Notes: a model not told the origin generated them from the sequence alone. A stretch of 64,000 nucleotides of DNA from Paenibacillus contaminans (GCF_003285015.1 NZ_QMFB01000016.1:150256-214255), one strand, 5' to 3'; positions 8,166 through 17,255 are shown, counted from the stretch's first letter. Program-made: numbers and translations.

Positions 8166-9385
8166 TAACGCCCCTCCTCTGCACCGTTCGGCTTCGGCAG
8201 CTTGCTAAGAAAGCTTTCGCCATGGGCGGGCTGCTTGAGGCCGAAATTTTCGGCGATAGTCGCGCCCAAGTCGGCGAAAGTGCTTCGCACCCCGATCGAC
8301 CGTTCCCCGCCGGAGCCGGCCGGATCGCTGAACGAAGGGCTCCAGGCAAGCAGCGGGACATACTCGCGCGTATGGTCCGTCCCGGCATGGAATGGATCAT
8401 TGCCGTGATCGGCGGTTAAGACGAGCAAATCGGACGGCTCGAGCCGCTTCATGATCTCGGGAAGCCGCCCGTCGAACTCCATCAAAGCGTTCGCATATCC
8501 TTGCGGATCGCGTCGATGACCGTAAAGCGAGTCGAAATCGACGAGGTTCGTGAACAAAAGGCCGCGGAACGGTTTTTCCAAAGCTTCAATCGTTTTATCG
8601 ATGCCGTCTTCGTTGCTTTTGGTAGACAAAGCCGAGGTTACGCCTTCGCCCGAATAAATATCGTTGATTTTACCGATCGCAATGCAATCGTACCCGCCAT
8701 CCTTCAGTGCGTTCATCACTGTGGGGGCCGGAGGCTTGACCGCATAATCATGCCGGTTCGGCGTTCTTGCGAAAGCGCCAGGCTTGCCGGTATACGGCCG
8801 CGCAATGACGCGTCCGACCGCGAACTTCGGATCCATGGTCAGTCGGCGGGCAGCTTCGCAAGCGCGGTACAGCTCATCAAGAGGAATAATCTCTTCGTGA
8901 GCGGCAAGCTGAAACACGCTGTCTGCGGATGTGTAGACGATCCAAGCGCCTGTCCGCATCTGCTCCTCGCCCAGCTCGACGAGTATTTCCGTTCCGGAAG
9001 CAGGCTTGTTGCCGATCGTTTTGCGGCCCGTTTCCTCCTCGAACCGGCGAATCAGCTCTTCCGGAAAGCCTTCCGGGTAAGTTTGAAACGGAATTTCAAC
9101 CCTTAATCCCATCAGCTCCCAATGACCGGTCATCGTATCCTTGCCTACGGAAACCTCCGCCATTTTGCCGTAAACCGCCTCCGGATTTGCCGAGGCTTCT
9201 ACACCAGCGAGCGCCGCGATATTTCCCAGTCCCAGCCTCTGCAGGTTCGGAACGGCAAAACCGGGCACACGCTCCGCAATATGGCCGAGCGTATGTGAGC
9301 CTGCATCCCCGAAGGTTGCCGCATCGGGCAGCTCGCCGATTCCTACGCTGTCCAGTACGATCAGGCATATTCTTTTGTAGCTCAT
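8165..9385 (-). CDS. deoB: phosphopentomutase
   Basis: 406-residue alkaline-phosphatase-superfamily enzyme interconverting (deoxy)ribose 1- and 5-phosphate. The N terminus KRICLIVLDSVGIGELPDA and the metal-site motifs DAGSHTLGH, DTMTGHWELMG and LTADHGND are typical. It is first in an operon with two purine phosphorylases, linking nucleoside cleavage to the pentose phosphate pathway. xerD lies 143 nt upstream in the same direction, as in B. subtilis (ripX-drm-pupG). Confidence 0.97.
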   Translation of the reverse strand: MSYKRICLIVLDSVGIGELPDAATFGDAGSHTLGHIAERVPGFAVPNLQRLGLGNIAALAGVEASANPEAVYGKMAEVSVGKDTMTGHWELMGLRVEIPFQTYPEGFPEELIRRFEEETGRKTIGNKPASGTEILVELGEEQMRTGAWIVYTSADSVFQLAAHEEIIPLDELYRACEAARRLTMDPKFAVGRVIARPYTGKPGAFARTPNRHDYAVKPPAPTVMNALKDGGYDCIAIGKINDIYSGEGVTSALSTKSNEDGIDKTIEALEKPFRGLLFTNLVDFDSLYGHRRDPQGYANALMEFDGRLPEIMKRLEPSDLLVLTADHGNDPFHAGTDHTREYVPLLAWSPSFSDPAGSGGERSIGVRSTFADLGATIAENFGLKQPAHGESFLSKLPKPNGAEEGR

Positions 9386-9527
9386 AGCAGTCCCTCCGTG
9401 TTATCTAAATAAGCTGAACCCATGAATAGGGAGTCCATTTCATCCGTACTCCTTGCCGGCTTCTTCCGTTCAACTTATGTTGTTACAGTCCGGCGGACTA
9501 CCCCGCCCGTTTTAAGACCGGCCGACT

Positions 9528-10424
9528 TTACAAGTGCGCTCTCGGATGCGCGCGGTCGTATACGTCCTTCATCTTGACTTTGGTAACCTGCGTATAAATT
9601 TGCGTTGTCGAAATATCCGCATGCCCGAGCATTTCCTGGACGGCGCGCAAGTCGGCCCCGTTCTCCAGCAGATGCGTCGCAAACGAATGACGCAGCGTAT
9701 GCGGCGTTATTTCCTTCGTTATCCGAATATCACGCGCATATTTCTTGATGATTTTCCAGAAGCCCTGCCTGGATAATCTGGTGCCCAGATGGTTGATGAA
9801 TAGTGCCTGCTCGTTCTCACGCTTGCGTATGAGCTGCGATCTGATGTCCTGCATATAAGGCTCCAGCCAGCGGGCAGCTACGCGCCCCAAAGGAATGATC
9901 CGCTCCTTGGCTCCCTTGCCCATGCACCGCATAAAACCCATCGTCGTATTCGCGCTGTCGATATCGAGCGATATGAGCTCCGAAACGCGGATCCCGGTTG
10001 CATACAGCACCTCCAGCATCGCCTTGTCGCGGATGCCGTGCGGCGTCGTCAAATCGGGCGCTTCCAGCAGCTGTTCCACCTCCGCGACGGTCAGCACGCT
10101 GGGGGGACGCTTGTCCAGCTTCGGCGACTCCAGGTTTGCCGTCGGATCGGTTTCCGCTAAACGCTCTCTAAGCAAATAACGGTGGAAAGAGCGAATCGAC
10201 ACCAAGCAGCGGGAGACCGAGGCGGCTGCCCGGCCAAGCTTTTTGAGTTTTTGCAAATATTGCAGAACATGCACTTTCGACGTCTCCCTAGCCGCGCCGA
10301 TGCCGCTTTCCTGCAAATAATCGATATATTGCGATATGTCTCTTTCGTAAGCGTTGAGCGTATTCGCCGACAACCCTCGTTCGACGGCTAAGAAGCTCAA
10401 ATACGATTGCATCTGGTCTTTCAT
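9528..10424 (-). CDS. xerD: site-specific tyrosine recombinase XerD
   Basis: 298-residue tyrosine recombinase that resolves chromosome dimers at dif together with XerC. It has the SAM-like N-terminal DNA-binding domain (YLSFLAVERGLSANTL) and the catalytic domain with Arg in ATGIRVSEL, Lys in GKGAKERIIPL, HTLRHSFATHLL, and the GHADISTTQIYTQV segment carrying the nucleophilic Tyr. Length is standard. Its place between yqzK/fur and deoB matches Bacillus, supporting XerD rather than an integron or phage integrase. A terminator separates it from yqzK. Confidence 0.95.
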   Translation of the reverse strand: MKDQMQSYLSFLAVERGLSANTLNAYERDISQYIDYLQESGIGAARETSKVHVLQYLQKLKKLGRAAASVSRCLVSIRSFHRYLLRERLAETDPTANLESPKLDKRPPSVLTVAEVEQLLEAPDLTTPHGIRDKAMLEVLYATGIRVSELISLDIDSANTTMGFMRCMGKGAKERIIPLGRVAARWLEPYMQDIRSQLIRKRENEQALFINHLGTRLSRQGFWKIIKKYARDIRITKEITPHTLRHSFATHLLENGADLRAVQEMLGHADISTTQIYTQVTKVKMKDVYDRAHPRAHL

Positions 10425-10609
10425 TGTTTCCTCCGCTTGAATAACATGACTTTCCGCACCGCCTTCGCAACTACAGCGGAAGACGGTTCTCTAATCAATG
10501 ATTCCACACCGGCAAAACGATTTCCTTCTCCCGCGGCCAAAAAACTCACATGAACTGTCAAAGTTCGTGAGAATCGCAGCTTCGAAACATGCGGTTTTCC
10601 CAATAAACA

Positions 10610-10660
10610 GAAAAACCGAGCCCATGCGGGATAAAGCAATCCGCGCCTGTCCGGTTTTTC
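10610..10660. terminator. terminator between yqzK and xerD
   Basis: Outer stem GAAAAACCG (10610-10618) with CGGTTTTTC (10652-10660), plus an inner GC-rich stem GCGG-GAT/ATC-CGC. Runs of A and T flank the outer stem on both strands. It follows the yqzK stop codon by 8 nt. Confidence 0.75.
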
Positions 10661-10668
10661 GGCTTCCC

Positions 10669-10902
10669 TTACTCGCCGTACCAGTAAAACAGCATGAGCC
10701 GGTCCTTCATCGGTATGTGAGCGTCGTCGACGCCTTCATTTCCGAATACTTTGACCGATCGCCCGGCAGGCTGCTTATACTTATGCGTGGGCTCCATCCA
10801 GCCGCTTACGATGGTCATAATATGATACAAAAAAAACGTCAATACGATGAACATCAGCAAATATTTGAACAGCTGCAGCCCTTTACGGAGCGAGAAAATC
10901 AT
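10669..10902 (-). CDS. yqzK: YqzK family membrane protein (DUF4227)
   Basis: 77 residues with one N-terminal transmembrane segment (about 12-32, LFKYLLMFIVLTFFLYHI) and a short conserved tail ending MKDRLMLFYWYGE. This matches the DUF4227/YqzK family, always found next to fur or xerD in Bacillales. Function unknown. It ends 8 nt before a strong terminator, so is not read into xerD at full level. Confidence 0.85.
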   Translation of the reverse strand: MIFSLRKGLQLFKYLLMFIVLTFFLYHIMTIVSGWMEPTHKYKQPAGRSVKVFGNEGVDDAHIPMKDRLMLFYWYGE

Positions 10903-11040
10903 TCGCCGCGCCTCCTTCGCCCAAACGCCGCTTCGTGATGGCTGAACAAAACGGTACCAGCGTAAATCCCCTTACCGTAACGTATGTTTTGTCCATCCCG
11001 GATATGACGAAACGCAGCAGTTAACGGCGCGGCGTTCCGC

Positions 11041-12186
11041 CTATGTTTGCTCGGCTTGCAGCAGGCTGTCGAGACGCACATACGGCTTGCCTACGGACTC
11101 CGCAACAGCCGCATGAGTAATATGCCCCCGAAACGTATTGACGCCCTGACGAAGCGGCAGGCTGTTTCTAAGAGCCTGTTCGGGCCCATTGCCCTTACCT
11201 GCCAATTCCAAAGCGTAAGGCATCGTCGCATTCGTAAGCGCCAGCGTCGAGGTGCGCGGTACGGCGCCCGGCATGTTCGCGACGGCATAATGAATGACGC
11301 CGTGCTTCTCGTACGTCGGCTCGCTGTGCGTCGTTACCCGGTCGATGGTTTCGATCGAGCCTCCTTGATCCACGGCAACGTCGACGATTACAGCGCCCGG
11401 CTTCATCTGCTCGACCATTTCCTCGGTCACGAGCTTCGGCGCCCGGGCGCCGGGAATCAGCACGGCGCCGATCAGCAAATCGGCTTTCCGCACCGCGCTG
11501 GCAATATTGTACGGCGTGGACATCAATGTGCGCAGACGGCCGCCGAACACATCATCCAAGTAACGCATACGGTCCGCGCTGCGCTCGATGATGACGACGC
11601 TTGCGCCGAGTCCGAGCGCCATTTTGGCTGCATTCGTGCCGACGATACCGCCGCCCATAATAACGACATCGGCAGGAGGCACTCCCGGCACGCCGCCAAG
11701 CAAAACTCCGCGTCCGCCGTAAAAACGCTCCAAGAAATGCGCCCCCACTTGAACCGACATCCGGCCGGCGACCTCGCTCATCGGCGTCAGAAGCGGCAGG
11801 CTCCCGTTAGCGAGCTGAATCGTCTCGTAAGCGATTCCGGTAACTTTCTTTTCGATCAATTGCTCGGTGAGCGCACCGGCGGCAGCTAAATGCAGGTAGG
11901 TAAACAAAGTAAGATTTTCACGAAAAAATCCGAATTCCTCCGGAAGCGGCTCCTTTACCTTCATGATCATGTCGGCCCGCGCCCAAACCTCCGGCGCCTC
12001 CGGCACGATAACCGCGCCGGCTCCCGCATAATCCTCGTCCGGAAAACCGCTGCCCGCACCGGCGCCGCGCTCGATCAGTACGCGATGTCCCGCCTGATGC
12101 AGCATATGAGCTCCCGAGGGCGTTATCGCCACCCGGTATTCGTTATTTTTAATCTCCTTCGGAATGCCGACGGTGCAAACTGTCAT
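11041..12186 (-). CDS. ald: alanine dehydrogenase
   Basis: 381-residue L-alanine dehydrogenase, oxidatively deaminating alanine to pyruvate with NAD+; important for alanine use and often for sporulation in bacilli. The N terminus (MTVCTVGIPKEIKNNEYRVA) and the NAD-binding GGGIVGTNAAKMALGLGA are diagnostic, with the substrate lysine in IMKVKEP and His in LHLAAAG. The gene stands between yqzK and the divergently transcribed subtilase and probably has its own promoter in the 180-nt divergent region, though I could not read a clear one. Confidence 0.95.
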   Translation of the reverse strand: MTVCTVGIPKEIKNNEYRVAITPSGAHMLHQAGHRVLIERGAGAGSGFPDEDYAGAGAVIVPEAPEVWARADMIMKVKEPLPEEFGFFRENLTLFTYLHLAAAGALTEQLIEKKVTGIAYETIQLANGSLPLLTPMSEVAGRMSVQVGAHFLERFYGGRGVLLGGVPGVPPADVVIMGGGIVGTNAAKMALGLGASVVIIERSADRMRYLDDVFGGRLRTLMSTPYNIASAVRKADLLIGAVLIPGARAPKLVTEEMVEQMKPGAVIVDVAVDQGGSIETIDRVTTHSEPTYEKHGVIHYAVANMPGAVPRTSTLALTNATMPYALELAGKGNGPEQALRNSLPLRQGVNTFRGHITHAAVAESVGKPYVRLDSLLQAEQT

Positions 12187-12370
12187 CCATTCATCCCGCC
12201 TTCCACGTAATTGGTATGCATTGGCTTAATGTAACCGGAACCCGCTTTCCTTAGTCGCCTTCGCCTGCATGGAGTCGATCCGGCAAACCAAATGTCATGT
12301 CCCGCTCACGGGCAACTCTTCTCTATCATATTTTGAAATAGAGATTGCTATGTTTGCAGGAGGGATGAAG

Positions 12371-13525
12371 ATGAACCGACTAGCCGAATTGCTGAAATCA
12401 GCGCTTTCCCCCGGGCATAAAGCCGAAATCGCTTCGAGATCGAGGCGCACGCAAATACGCAGATTGATCGTACTTAAAAATAATGCTTGTTATGACGCAT
12501 TTTTGCGCACGATGAAATCGGTCGGCCTTTCGCCCGATAAAAAAATAAAATCTCACAAAGCCGTTATCTGCCATTTTAACCCGACGACCGATTGGCAATC
12601 GCTTAGCAAGCATGCGCTTGTCAGACGCATCGAGGTAGACCGCAAGCTGACGCTGCATGTACTGCCGGGAGAACGGACGGGAGCCGCCGATTCCGCATGC
12701 GCTTCCGTCAATAAGAGCCAGGTCATTCCATGGGGAATAAACCGGATTCGCGCGCCGCGTTATTGGGAAAGAGCCGCATACGGGAGAAATGTGAAGGTCG
12801 CCGTCATCGACACCGGGGTCAGCCCCCATCCGGACTTGAACATATCCGGCTCCTTTAACGCTATCGACAACGGCCGGTCCGCGAGGGACGATAACGGACA
12901 CGGCACCCACGTAGCCGGCACGCTGGCGGGTCTGAACAATAAATTCGGCGTTATCGGCGCTGCGCCCGGCATCCGTTTGTATGCGGTCAAAGCATTCGAC
13001 TCCACCGGCACCGGCTTCGTTTCGGACATTATCGAAAGCATCGACTGGTGCGTGCGCAACCGGATGCACGTCATCAATATGAGCTTCGGCATGGCCGAAG
13101 GAAGCGCCACCTTGCTGGAATCGATCCGCAGAGCCCATAATCGCGGGATCGTGCTCGTAGCTTCATGCGGCAATGAAGGGATTATGGCCGATCATATCGA
13201 TTATCCCGCCAAATACTCGGAAACGATTGCCGTAGCCGCGACGAACCGTGACAATCAGATCGCCGGCTTCAGCAGCCGCGGCAGCGGAATTACGCTCGCC
13301 GCCCCCGGCGTCGGGATCTGCTCGACGATACCGGGCTCCAAATACTCGCTGCTGAGCGGAACGTCGATGGCCGTGCCGCATGTAAGCGGAGCGGCGGCCT
13401 TATTATTGATCCTGCACCCGGGCATTACGCCGTCTCAATTGAAATCGCGATTAAAGCAAACCGCACGCCGGCTTTCCGGCTCCGGCACGGATGCCCAAGG
13501 TGCCGGTCTCATCCAGATTACTTAG
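12371..13525 (+). CDS. S8 family (subtilisin-like) serine peptidase without signal peptide
   Basis: The frame is open from 12269, but AGGAGGG at 12358-12364 points to the ATG at 12371, giving 384 residues. The catalytic triad is complete: Asp147 (AVIDTG), His177 (NGHGTHVAG), Ser332 (SGTSMAVPH), with oxyanion Asn268 (CGNEG). An N-terminal extension of about 115 residues precedes the catalytic core; its first 35 residues are basic (SRSRRTQIRR) and not hydrophobic, so it has no signal peptide and probably acts inside the cell or leaves by a non-Sec route. The extension resembles an inhibitor-type propeptide. It may serve intracellular protein turnover, like the Bacillus intracellular subtilisins. 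A terminator follows. Confidence 0.88.
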   Translation: MNRLAELLKSALSPGHKAEIASRSRRTQIRRLIVLKNNACYDAFLRTMKSVGLSPDKKIKSHKAVICHFNPTTDWQSLSKHALVRRIEVDRKLTLHVLPGERTGAADSACASVNKSQVIPWGINRIRAPRYWERAAYGRNVKVAVIDTGVSPHPDLNISGSFNAIDNGRSARDDNGHGTHVAGTLAGLNNKFGVIGAAPGIRLYAVKAFDSTGTGFVSDIIESIDWCVRNRMHVINMSFGMAEGSATLLESIRRAHNRGIVLVASCGNEGIMADHIDYPAKYSETIAVAATNRDNQIAGFSSRGSGITLAAPGVGICSTIPGSKYSLLSGTSMAVPHVSGAAALLLILHPGITPSQLKSRLKQTARRLSGSGTDAQGAGLIQIT

Positions 13526-13544
13526 TTTGTCCGGAAATACAAAA

Positions 13545-13591
13545 AACACCTTCCAGACGAGGAATATCGTTCCGTCGTCTTGGAAGGTGTT
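13545..13591. terminator. bidirectional terminator between subtilase and fur
   Basis: Long stem AACACCTTCCA-GACGA with TCGTC-T-TGGAAGGTGTT (one bulge) and a small inner GGAA/TTCC pairing, preceded by an A run and followed by T-rich sequence. It separates two convergent genes. Confidence 0.85.
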
Positions 13592-13598
13592 CGTTTGC

Positions 13599-14081
13599 TT
13601 ACTCGTTCTTGTCGTTCTTTTCGTTCTTGGCTTTGTCGTTGCAGCGGTGGCATATCCCTTGAAAATCGAGACGGTGATCCAGCACCTTGAAATTATATTG
13701 CTGTTCCAACCGTTCCTCCAGCGGCAGCAGCCAATCCTCCATGATCTCATCGACGGCGCCGCATTGGACGCAGATCAAATGATGATGATGGTGATGGGAG
13801 CTGTCATTCCTCAAGTCATACCTGGCGACGCCGTCGCCGAAATTCATTTTCTCAAGCACATGCAAATCACTCAGCAGTTCAAGCGTACGATATACGGTCG
13901 CAAGACCGATTTCAGGAGCCTTCTCCTTCACTAACATGAAAACGTCTTCCGCACTAAGGTGGTCTTCCTCGTTTTCCAGAAGGACGCGGACCGTCGCTTC
14001 CCGCTGAGGGGTTAATTTATAGCCCTGCGACTGCAGCTGCTGTTTTATTTTATCAATTTTGGCTTCCATGCTGGATTCCAT
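13599..14081 (-). CDS. fur: Fur family metal-responsive repressor
   Basis: 160-residue ferric-uptake-type regulator: winged-helix N-terminal domain (KLTPQREATVRVLLENEEDHLSA; ATVYRTLELL recognition helix) and a C-terminal dimerisation domain with a six-histidine run before LICVQCG and a second CHRC pair, giving the structural zinc Cys4 site. Position between spoIIM and yqzK/xerD matches Bacillus fur, supporting Fur rather than PerR or Zur. The C-terminal tail KAKNEKNDKNE is charged and unstructured. A GGGGGAAG site precedes the ATG. Confidence 0.92.
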   Translation of the reverse strand: MESSMEAKIDKIKQQLQSQGYKLTPQREATVRVLLENEEDHLSAEDVFMLVKEKAPEIGLATVYRTLELLSDLHVLEKMNFGDGVARYDLRNDSSHHHHHHLICVQCGAVDEIMEDWLLPLEERLEQQYNFKVLDHRLDFQGICHRCNDKAKNEKNDKNE

Positions 14082-14129
14082 AGCTCTTCCCCCTCAAACG
14101 GCCATCCGTTGACGTGCAAACTTGCTTTC

Positions 14130-14159
14130 ATTATAGGGGGTGTTTGCAAATAAAGTCAA
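14130..14159 (-). promoter_or_regulatory. sigma-A promoter of fur
   Basis: On the minus strand TTGACT, 18 nt, TATAAT, about 50 nt upstream of the fur start codon. A near-palindromic GTTTGCAAAT lies in the spacer. I did not recognise a Fur box. Confidence 0.75.
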
Positions 14160-14176
14160 ACCTTTTACGTCGGAGA

Positions 14177-14824
14177 CTATCCGGCTTGTGCGACCGTAAG
14201 CATCGGAGAAACCCATTTCAAGACCGCCGGAGACAGAAACGCTTCATAAATCGAGGCTGCGATCAACAGCATGGCCATAACGGCCGTAGTCAATGAATAC
14301 CGCATAAACGGCGGTACGACGGTCCCGCTTCTCTGCCAAAACCGCTGCTTGATCATATCCAGCGAGAAAGACATGGCGGTGACGCTGCACACGACGATGA
14401 CGGGCAGCACGATCATATTTTGCGGCACGACGCCGGCAAGCGCGAACAACATGCCTTTCCACGAATATTGACCGATCATGTAGCCTACCGTGAAGCCGAT
14501 CAGAACGCCTTTAAGAAAATCGAGCACCAAAATAAGCGGAAGCCCGATGACCGACAGTCCGAAAATCCAGATGAGCAGCACCCATTTCCAGTGCATGAGC
14601 AGCCCCGCGAAAAACGTATCGCGATTTCCTTCGCTTAGCCCTTGGTCGACCGATTGCAAAAAACTCCCCAAATGACGGCCGATTTCCTGCTTCTGCTCAA
14701 GCGTCAGCGCATTGACCATCACCGCGCCAAATACGACGCCCGTAATCAGGATAACGGCGATAAATACATAAAGCGACAAATGTTCCTTCGTATAGTTCTG
14801 CATCGTTCTGCTTAGACTCGTCAT
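14177..14824 (-). CDS. spoIIM: stage II sporulation protein M
   Basis: 215-residue polytopic membrane protein with about five to six hydrophobic segments. In B. subtilis SpoIIM works with SpoIID and SpoIIP in the engulfment complex that remodels septal peptidoglycan. The ATG at 14824 (MTSLSRTMQNYTKEH) is preferred over the open upstream extension because of the GGGGA site upstream and the family N terminus. Conserved features include LDFLKGVLIGFTVGYMIGQ and GVVPQNMIVLP. It lies just upstream of fur as in Bacillus. Confidence 0.92.
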   Translation of the reverse strand: MTSLSRTMQNYTKEHLSLYVFIAVILITGVVFGAVMVNALTLEQKQEIGRHLGSFLQSVDQGLSEGNRDTFFAGLLMHWKWVLLIWIFGLSVIGLPLILVLDFLKGVLIGFTVGYMIGQYSWKGMLFALAGVVPQNMIVLPVIVVCSVTAMSFSLDMIKQRFWQRSGTVVPPFMRYSLTTAVMAMLLIAASIYEAFLSPAVLKWVSPMLTVAQAG

Positions 14825-14989
14825 TGCAGGCGTTCCCCTTTCACGGATCGTAAGGCGGCTTCGATGAACAACCTCTACTAATCCTATGAGAAACGGAAAC
14901 GGCTTATGACTGGCTTGTCCTGCAAAATATGCAGCCTGTTCTGCCATTATTGGCAGCTATATCGGTTCATAGACTCATTTGCCGCAAAA

Positions 14990-16177
14990 TCAGGTTCGGC
15001 TCACTTTACCGTATCGGCCGCCGCCGCCGACCTCCACCTCAAGCAAGCCGCCCCTGGCTTGAACAATCATGCCTGCCACGCTTTCCCCTGCTATTTCCGC
15101 CAGCGAGCTTTCCGATACCCTGTGCAAAATATTCATCTCGGTGCCGAACGCTTCGAGCAGCCGGTTCAGCAGCTTTGGCCCGAGGCCCGGTATGAACTCC
15201 AGCGGCACTTGATACCGGTATGGCGGGCGCGACGCCGGCGGCTGCGGCGTTTCGCGGTCCGCAATAGCCTTAATCCTGTCCAATACGCCGCGAACAAGCT
15301 TGGCGCTGCCGCAGTATACGCAGCGGTCGACCGTCGTCTCGCTCTCGTCGATGATCGATTCGCAAAGCCCGCAATACGTACGGTGGTATTTGCCGAGCCG
15401 CGGATTCAAGCCGAAGTTGGCTTCCACGCCTCTTCCGTCCGCGCCGGCAAGCGCCTTGACGAGCTCGGCGAAGGTCGGCTCCGCCAAAGTCAGTTTATTG
15501 TACTCGCGTCCGATTTTTCCGAGCGAATGCGCATCAGAATTCGTCAGCAGCGTAAACCGGTCCAGCTCCGACAAATACCCTGCCATTTCGGTATCGGCGC
15601 TCAAACCGAGCTCGACGGCTGCAAGACGGTCCAAATCAAGCAGATCGGACATTTGCTGCGAACAGCTGCCGTACACGCTCTTGTGAGGCGTAAAAATATG
15701 CGCAGGCACCATGATGCCGCCGCGATCGATCGCCTCCTGCTGAAGCTCGCGTGCTGTGACATAGATGCGCTGGGAGCTGAGCGTCACATTTTTCATAAAT
15801 TTGCGCATCCACTCCGTAAAATCGCGCATATCGGCGAGCGAAGGCAAATAGACGAGCAAATGGGCAGGCCCCATGCCGGGATCGCGCACTTCGATTTCGC
15901 TGCCCAGCAGCAGCGTCGTTTTTTTGTACCGGATTCCTCCGCCTGCAAGCTCCGTCATTTCGCCGCTTTCAAGCAGAGTGTCTATTTCTTCCTGCACGGC
16001 CGGCGATTGGCAGTCGATGATGCCGACGATGTCGATTCCTTTACGGTCCGAGGCTTCCCTTGCGATGTTCGCGAACGTTAGATTGTTGGCGGCGCTGATT
16101 TTGACCGGAGCTCCTTTGGCCGTTCTTCCGATATGAATGTGAAGATCGGCATACAAGGAGCGAAGCTGCCCGCTCAC
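14990..16177 (-). CDS. endonuclease Q family DNA repair protein
   Basis: 395-residue EndoQ/YqxK-type protein: PHP phosphoesterase domain starting ADLHIHIG with metal ligands through TNSDAHSLGKIG, a zinc-finger (CGLC and CVYC pairs near residues 280-305), and a C-terminal helix-hairpin-helix (IPGLGPKLLNRLLEAFG). Known EndoQ enzymes nick DNA 5' of deaminated bases (uracil, hypoxanthine) and AP sites. The start is chosen at GTG 16177, whose GTGA overlaps the stop of the ADP-ribose pyrophosphatase gene; an in-frame ATG at 16216 is an alternative, as no strong ribosome site supports either. The B. subtilis homologue yqxK is likewise next to nudF. Confidence 0.9.
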   Translation of the reverse strand: MSGQLRSLYADLHIHIGRTAKGAPVKISAANNLTFANIAREASDRKGIDIVGIIDCQSPAVQEEIDTLLESGEMTELAGGGIRYKKTTLLLGSEIEVRDPGMGPAHLLVYLPSLADMRDFTEWMRKFMKNVTLSSQRIYVTARELQQEAIDRGGIMVPAHIFTPHKSVYGSCSQQMSDLLDLDRLAAVELGLSADTEMAGYLSELDRFTLLTNSDAHSLGKIGREYNKLTLAEPTFAELVKALAGADGRGVEANFGLNPRLGKYHRTYCGLCESIIDESETTVDRCVYCGSAKLVRGVLDRIKAIADRETPQPPASRPPYRYQVPLEFIPGLGPKLLNRLLEAFGTEMNILHRVSESSLAEIAGESVAGMIVQARGGLLEVEVGGGGRYGKVSRT

Positions 16178-16746
16178 GAGTGCCCGATTTGGCCGGTCAG
16201 CCGGTAAAGCTGCCATGCGTACACGGCCAGTATCGTTTTGGCGTCGCTTATTTTTTGATCCGAAATATAACGCTGCGCCTCTTCCAGCGTGATCGCCTCG
16301 ATGTCCAGAAACTCGTCATCGTCCGGATTCGCCTCGCCCTTCGTCAGCTCCTCAGCAACGTACAGGTGCAAAATCTCGTCGGCAAAGCCAGGCGACGTAT
16401 AAAACGAGCATACATGCTTCAGCGATGAGCTGCGATAGCCGGTTTCTTCCTCCAGCTCGCGAATTGCCGCTTGCAACGGATCTTCGCCCGGATCCAGCTT
16501 GCCCGCGGGAATTTCGACTTGGCTTTTCTCAAGCGGCTTGCGGTATTGCTCGACCACGATCATTTTATCGCCGAGGAGCGCAAGCACCCCGACCGCCCCG
16601 GGATGTTTTACGATTTCTCGCGTCGCCGTCCCGCCGTTCGGCAGGGTGACGGTATCCACCTGAAGGGAAATTATTTTTCCTTGAAAAATCGGTTCGCTGC
16701 TTATCGTCTTTTCTTCGAATTTTTTGTGCTGATCCTGTCCGCTCAT
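16174..16746 (-). CDS. nudF: NUDIX hydrolase, ADP-ribose pyrophosphatase type
   Basis: 190-residue NUDIX enzyme cleaving ADP-ribose to AMP and ribose 5-phosphate. The Nudix box is complete: G-KLDPG-E-DPLQAAI-REL-EEET-GY, about residues 82-104, preceded by EIPAGKL and PGAVGVLAL typical of the ADP-ribose subgroup. First gene of a unit with the endonuclease Q gene, whose start overlaps its stop. Gene order (nudF, yqxK homologue, spoIIM, fur) is the Bacillus order. Confidence 0.93.
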   Translation of the reverse strand: MSGQDQHKKFEEKTISSEPIFQGKIISLQVDTVTLPNGGTATREIVKHPGAVGVLALLGDKMIVVEQYRKPLEKSQVEIPAGKLDPGEDPLQAAIRELEEETGYRSSSLKHVCSFYTSPGFADEILHLYVAEELTKGEANPDDDEFLDIEAITLEEAQRYISDQKISDAKTILAVYAWQLYRLTGQIGHS

Positions 16747-17024
16747 CGTTATGATGCCTCCTCGTTAATTTCGAGCGCTTATCGGTGCCCTTTGCCTGTA
16801 TTCCCTAGAAAATGACGACTAATGCTAAATGTAGAACAAGCCCCATTATACCATGTTCGGGTCGGCCTATCCCAAATAGAACAATAATCTAGGGCCCGGA
16901 CATGCATAACTCGTCCGTCTTCCGCATAAAGTTTGTACAAATAAGCCCAAATCCCCGGCGGTGCGCGACTTTTCGAGCAACGATCATCGGCACCGCCCGG
17001 ACGGGACGAAATGAGGACGAAACG

Positions 17025-17255
17025 ATGAAAAGCACATTTACTCCGAACCAAATGAGATTGATCGGCAAAGCTTGGGAGGTACGCCATTTATTGCGGGTGC
17101 TCGTCAGCCAGGCAAAGGATCGCCATGCTCCGCTGACGGAGCTGCTGGAACGCCGTCAGCTTGTGAAGGCAAAAGCCGAAATGCATGCTCAGCAGCAGCA
17201 CACACGCCGAGAAAATACGACGGATCGTCGCGTAATCCCCTTCCCATTGTCGTAA
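17025..17255 (+). CDS. candidate MciZ-like inhibitor of Z-ring formation, antisense to DUF3866 gene
   Basis: 76-residue protein with a GAGG site 8 nt before the ATG. Residues 10-25 (QMRLIGKAWEVRHLLR) closely resemble the core of B. subtilis MciZ (VLVGKAWEIRAKL), a 40-residue mother-cell peptide that caps FtsZ filaments during sporulation. Position next to nudF also fits where I recall mciZ in B. subtilis. This version has an extra basic, Gln/His-rich tail of about 35 residues with no recognised domain. Its 3' two thirds lie antisense to the last 150 nt of the DUF3866 gene. I could not find a convincing sigma-E promoter upstream. Confidence 0.6.
   Translation: MKSTFTPNQMRLIGKAWEVRHLLRVLVSQAKDRHAPLTELLERRQLVKAKAEMHAQQQHTRRENTTDRRVIPFPLS

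Noticed and set aside
10593..10618. Alternative hairpin GGTTTT/AAAACC competing with the yqzK terminator
   Set aside because: Only six pairs; no leader ORF or gene arrangement suggests regulated attenuation.
16904..16941. Possible sigma-E promoter for the mciZ-like gene (GCATAAC ... TTGTACAA)
   Set aside because: The 22-nt spacing is far outside the 13-15 nt required.
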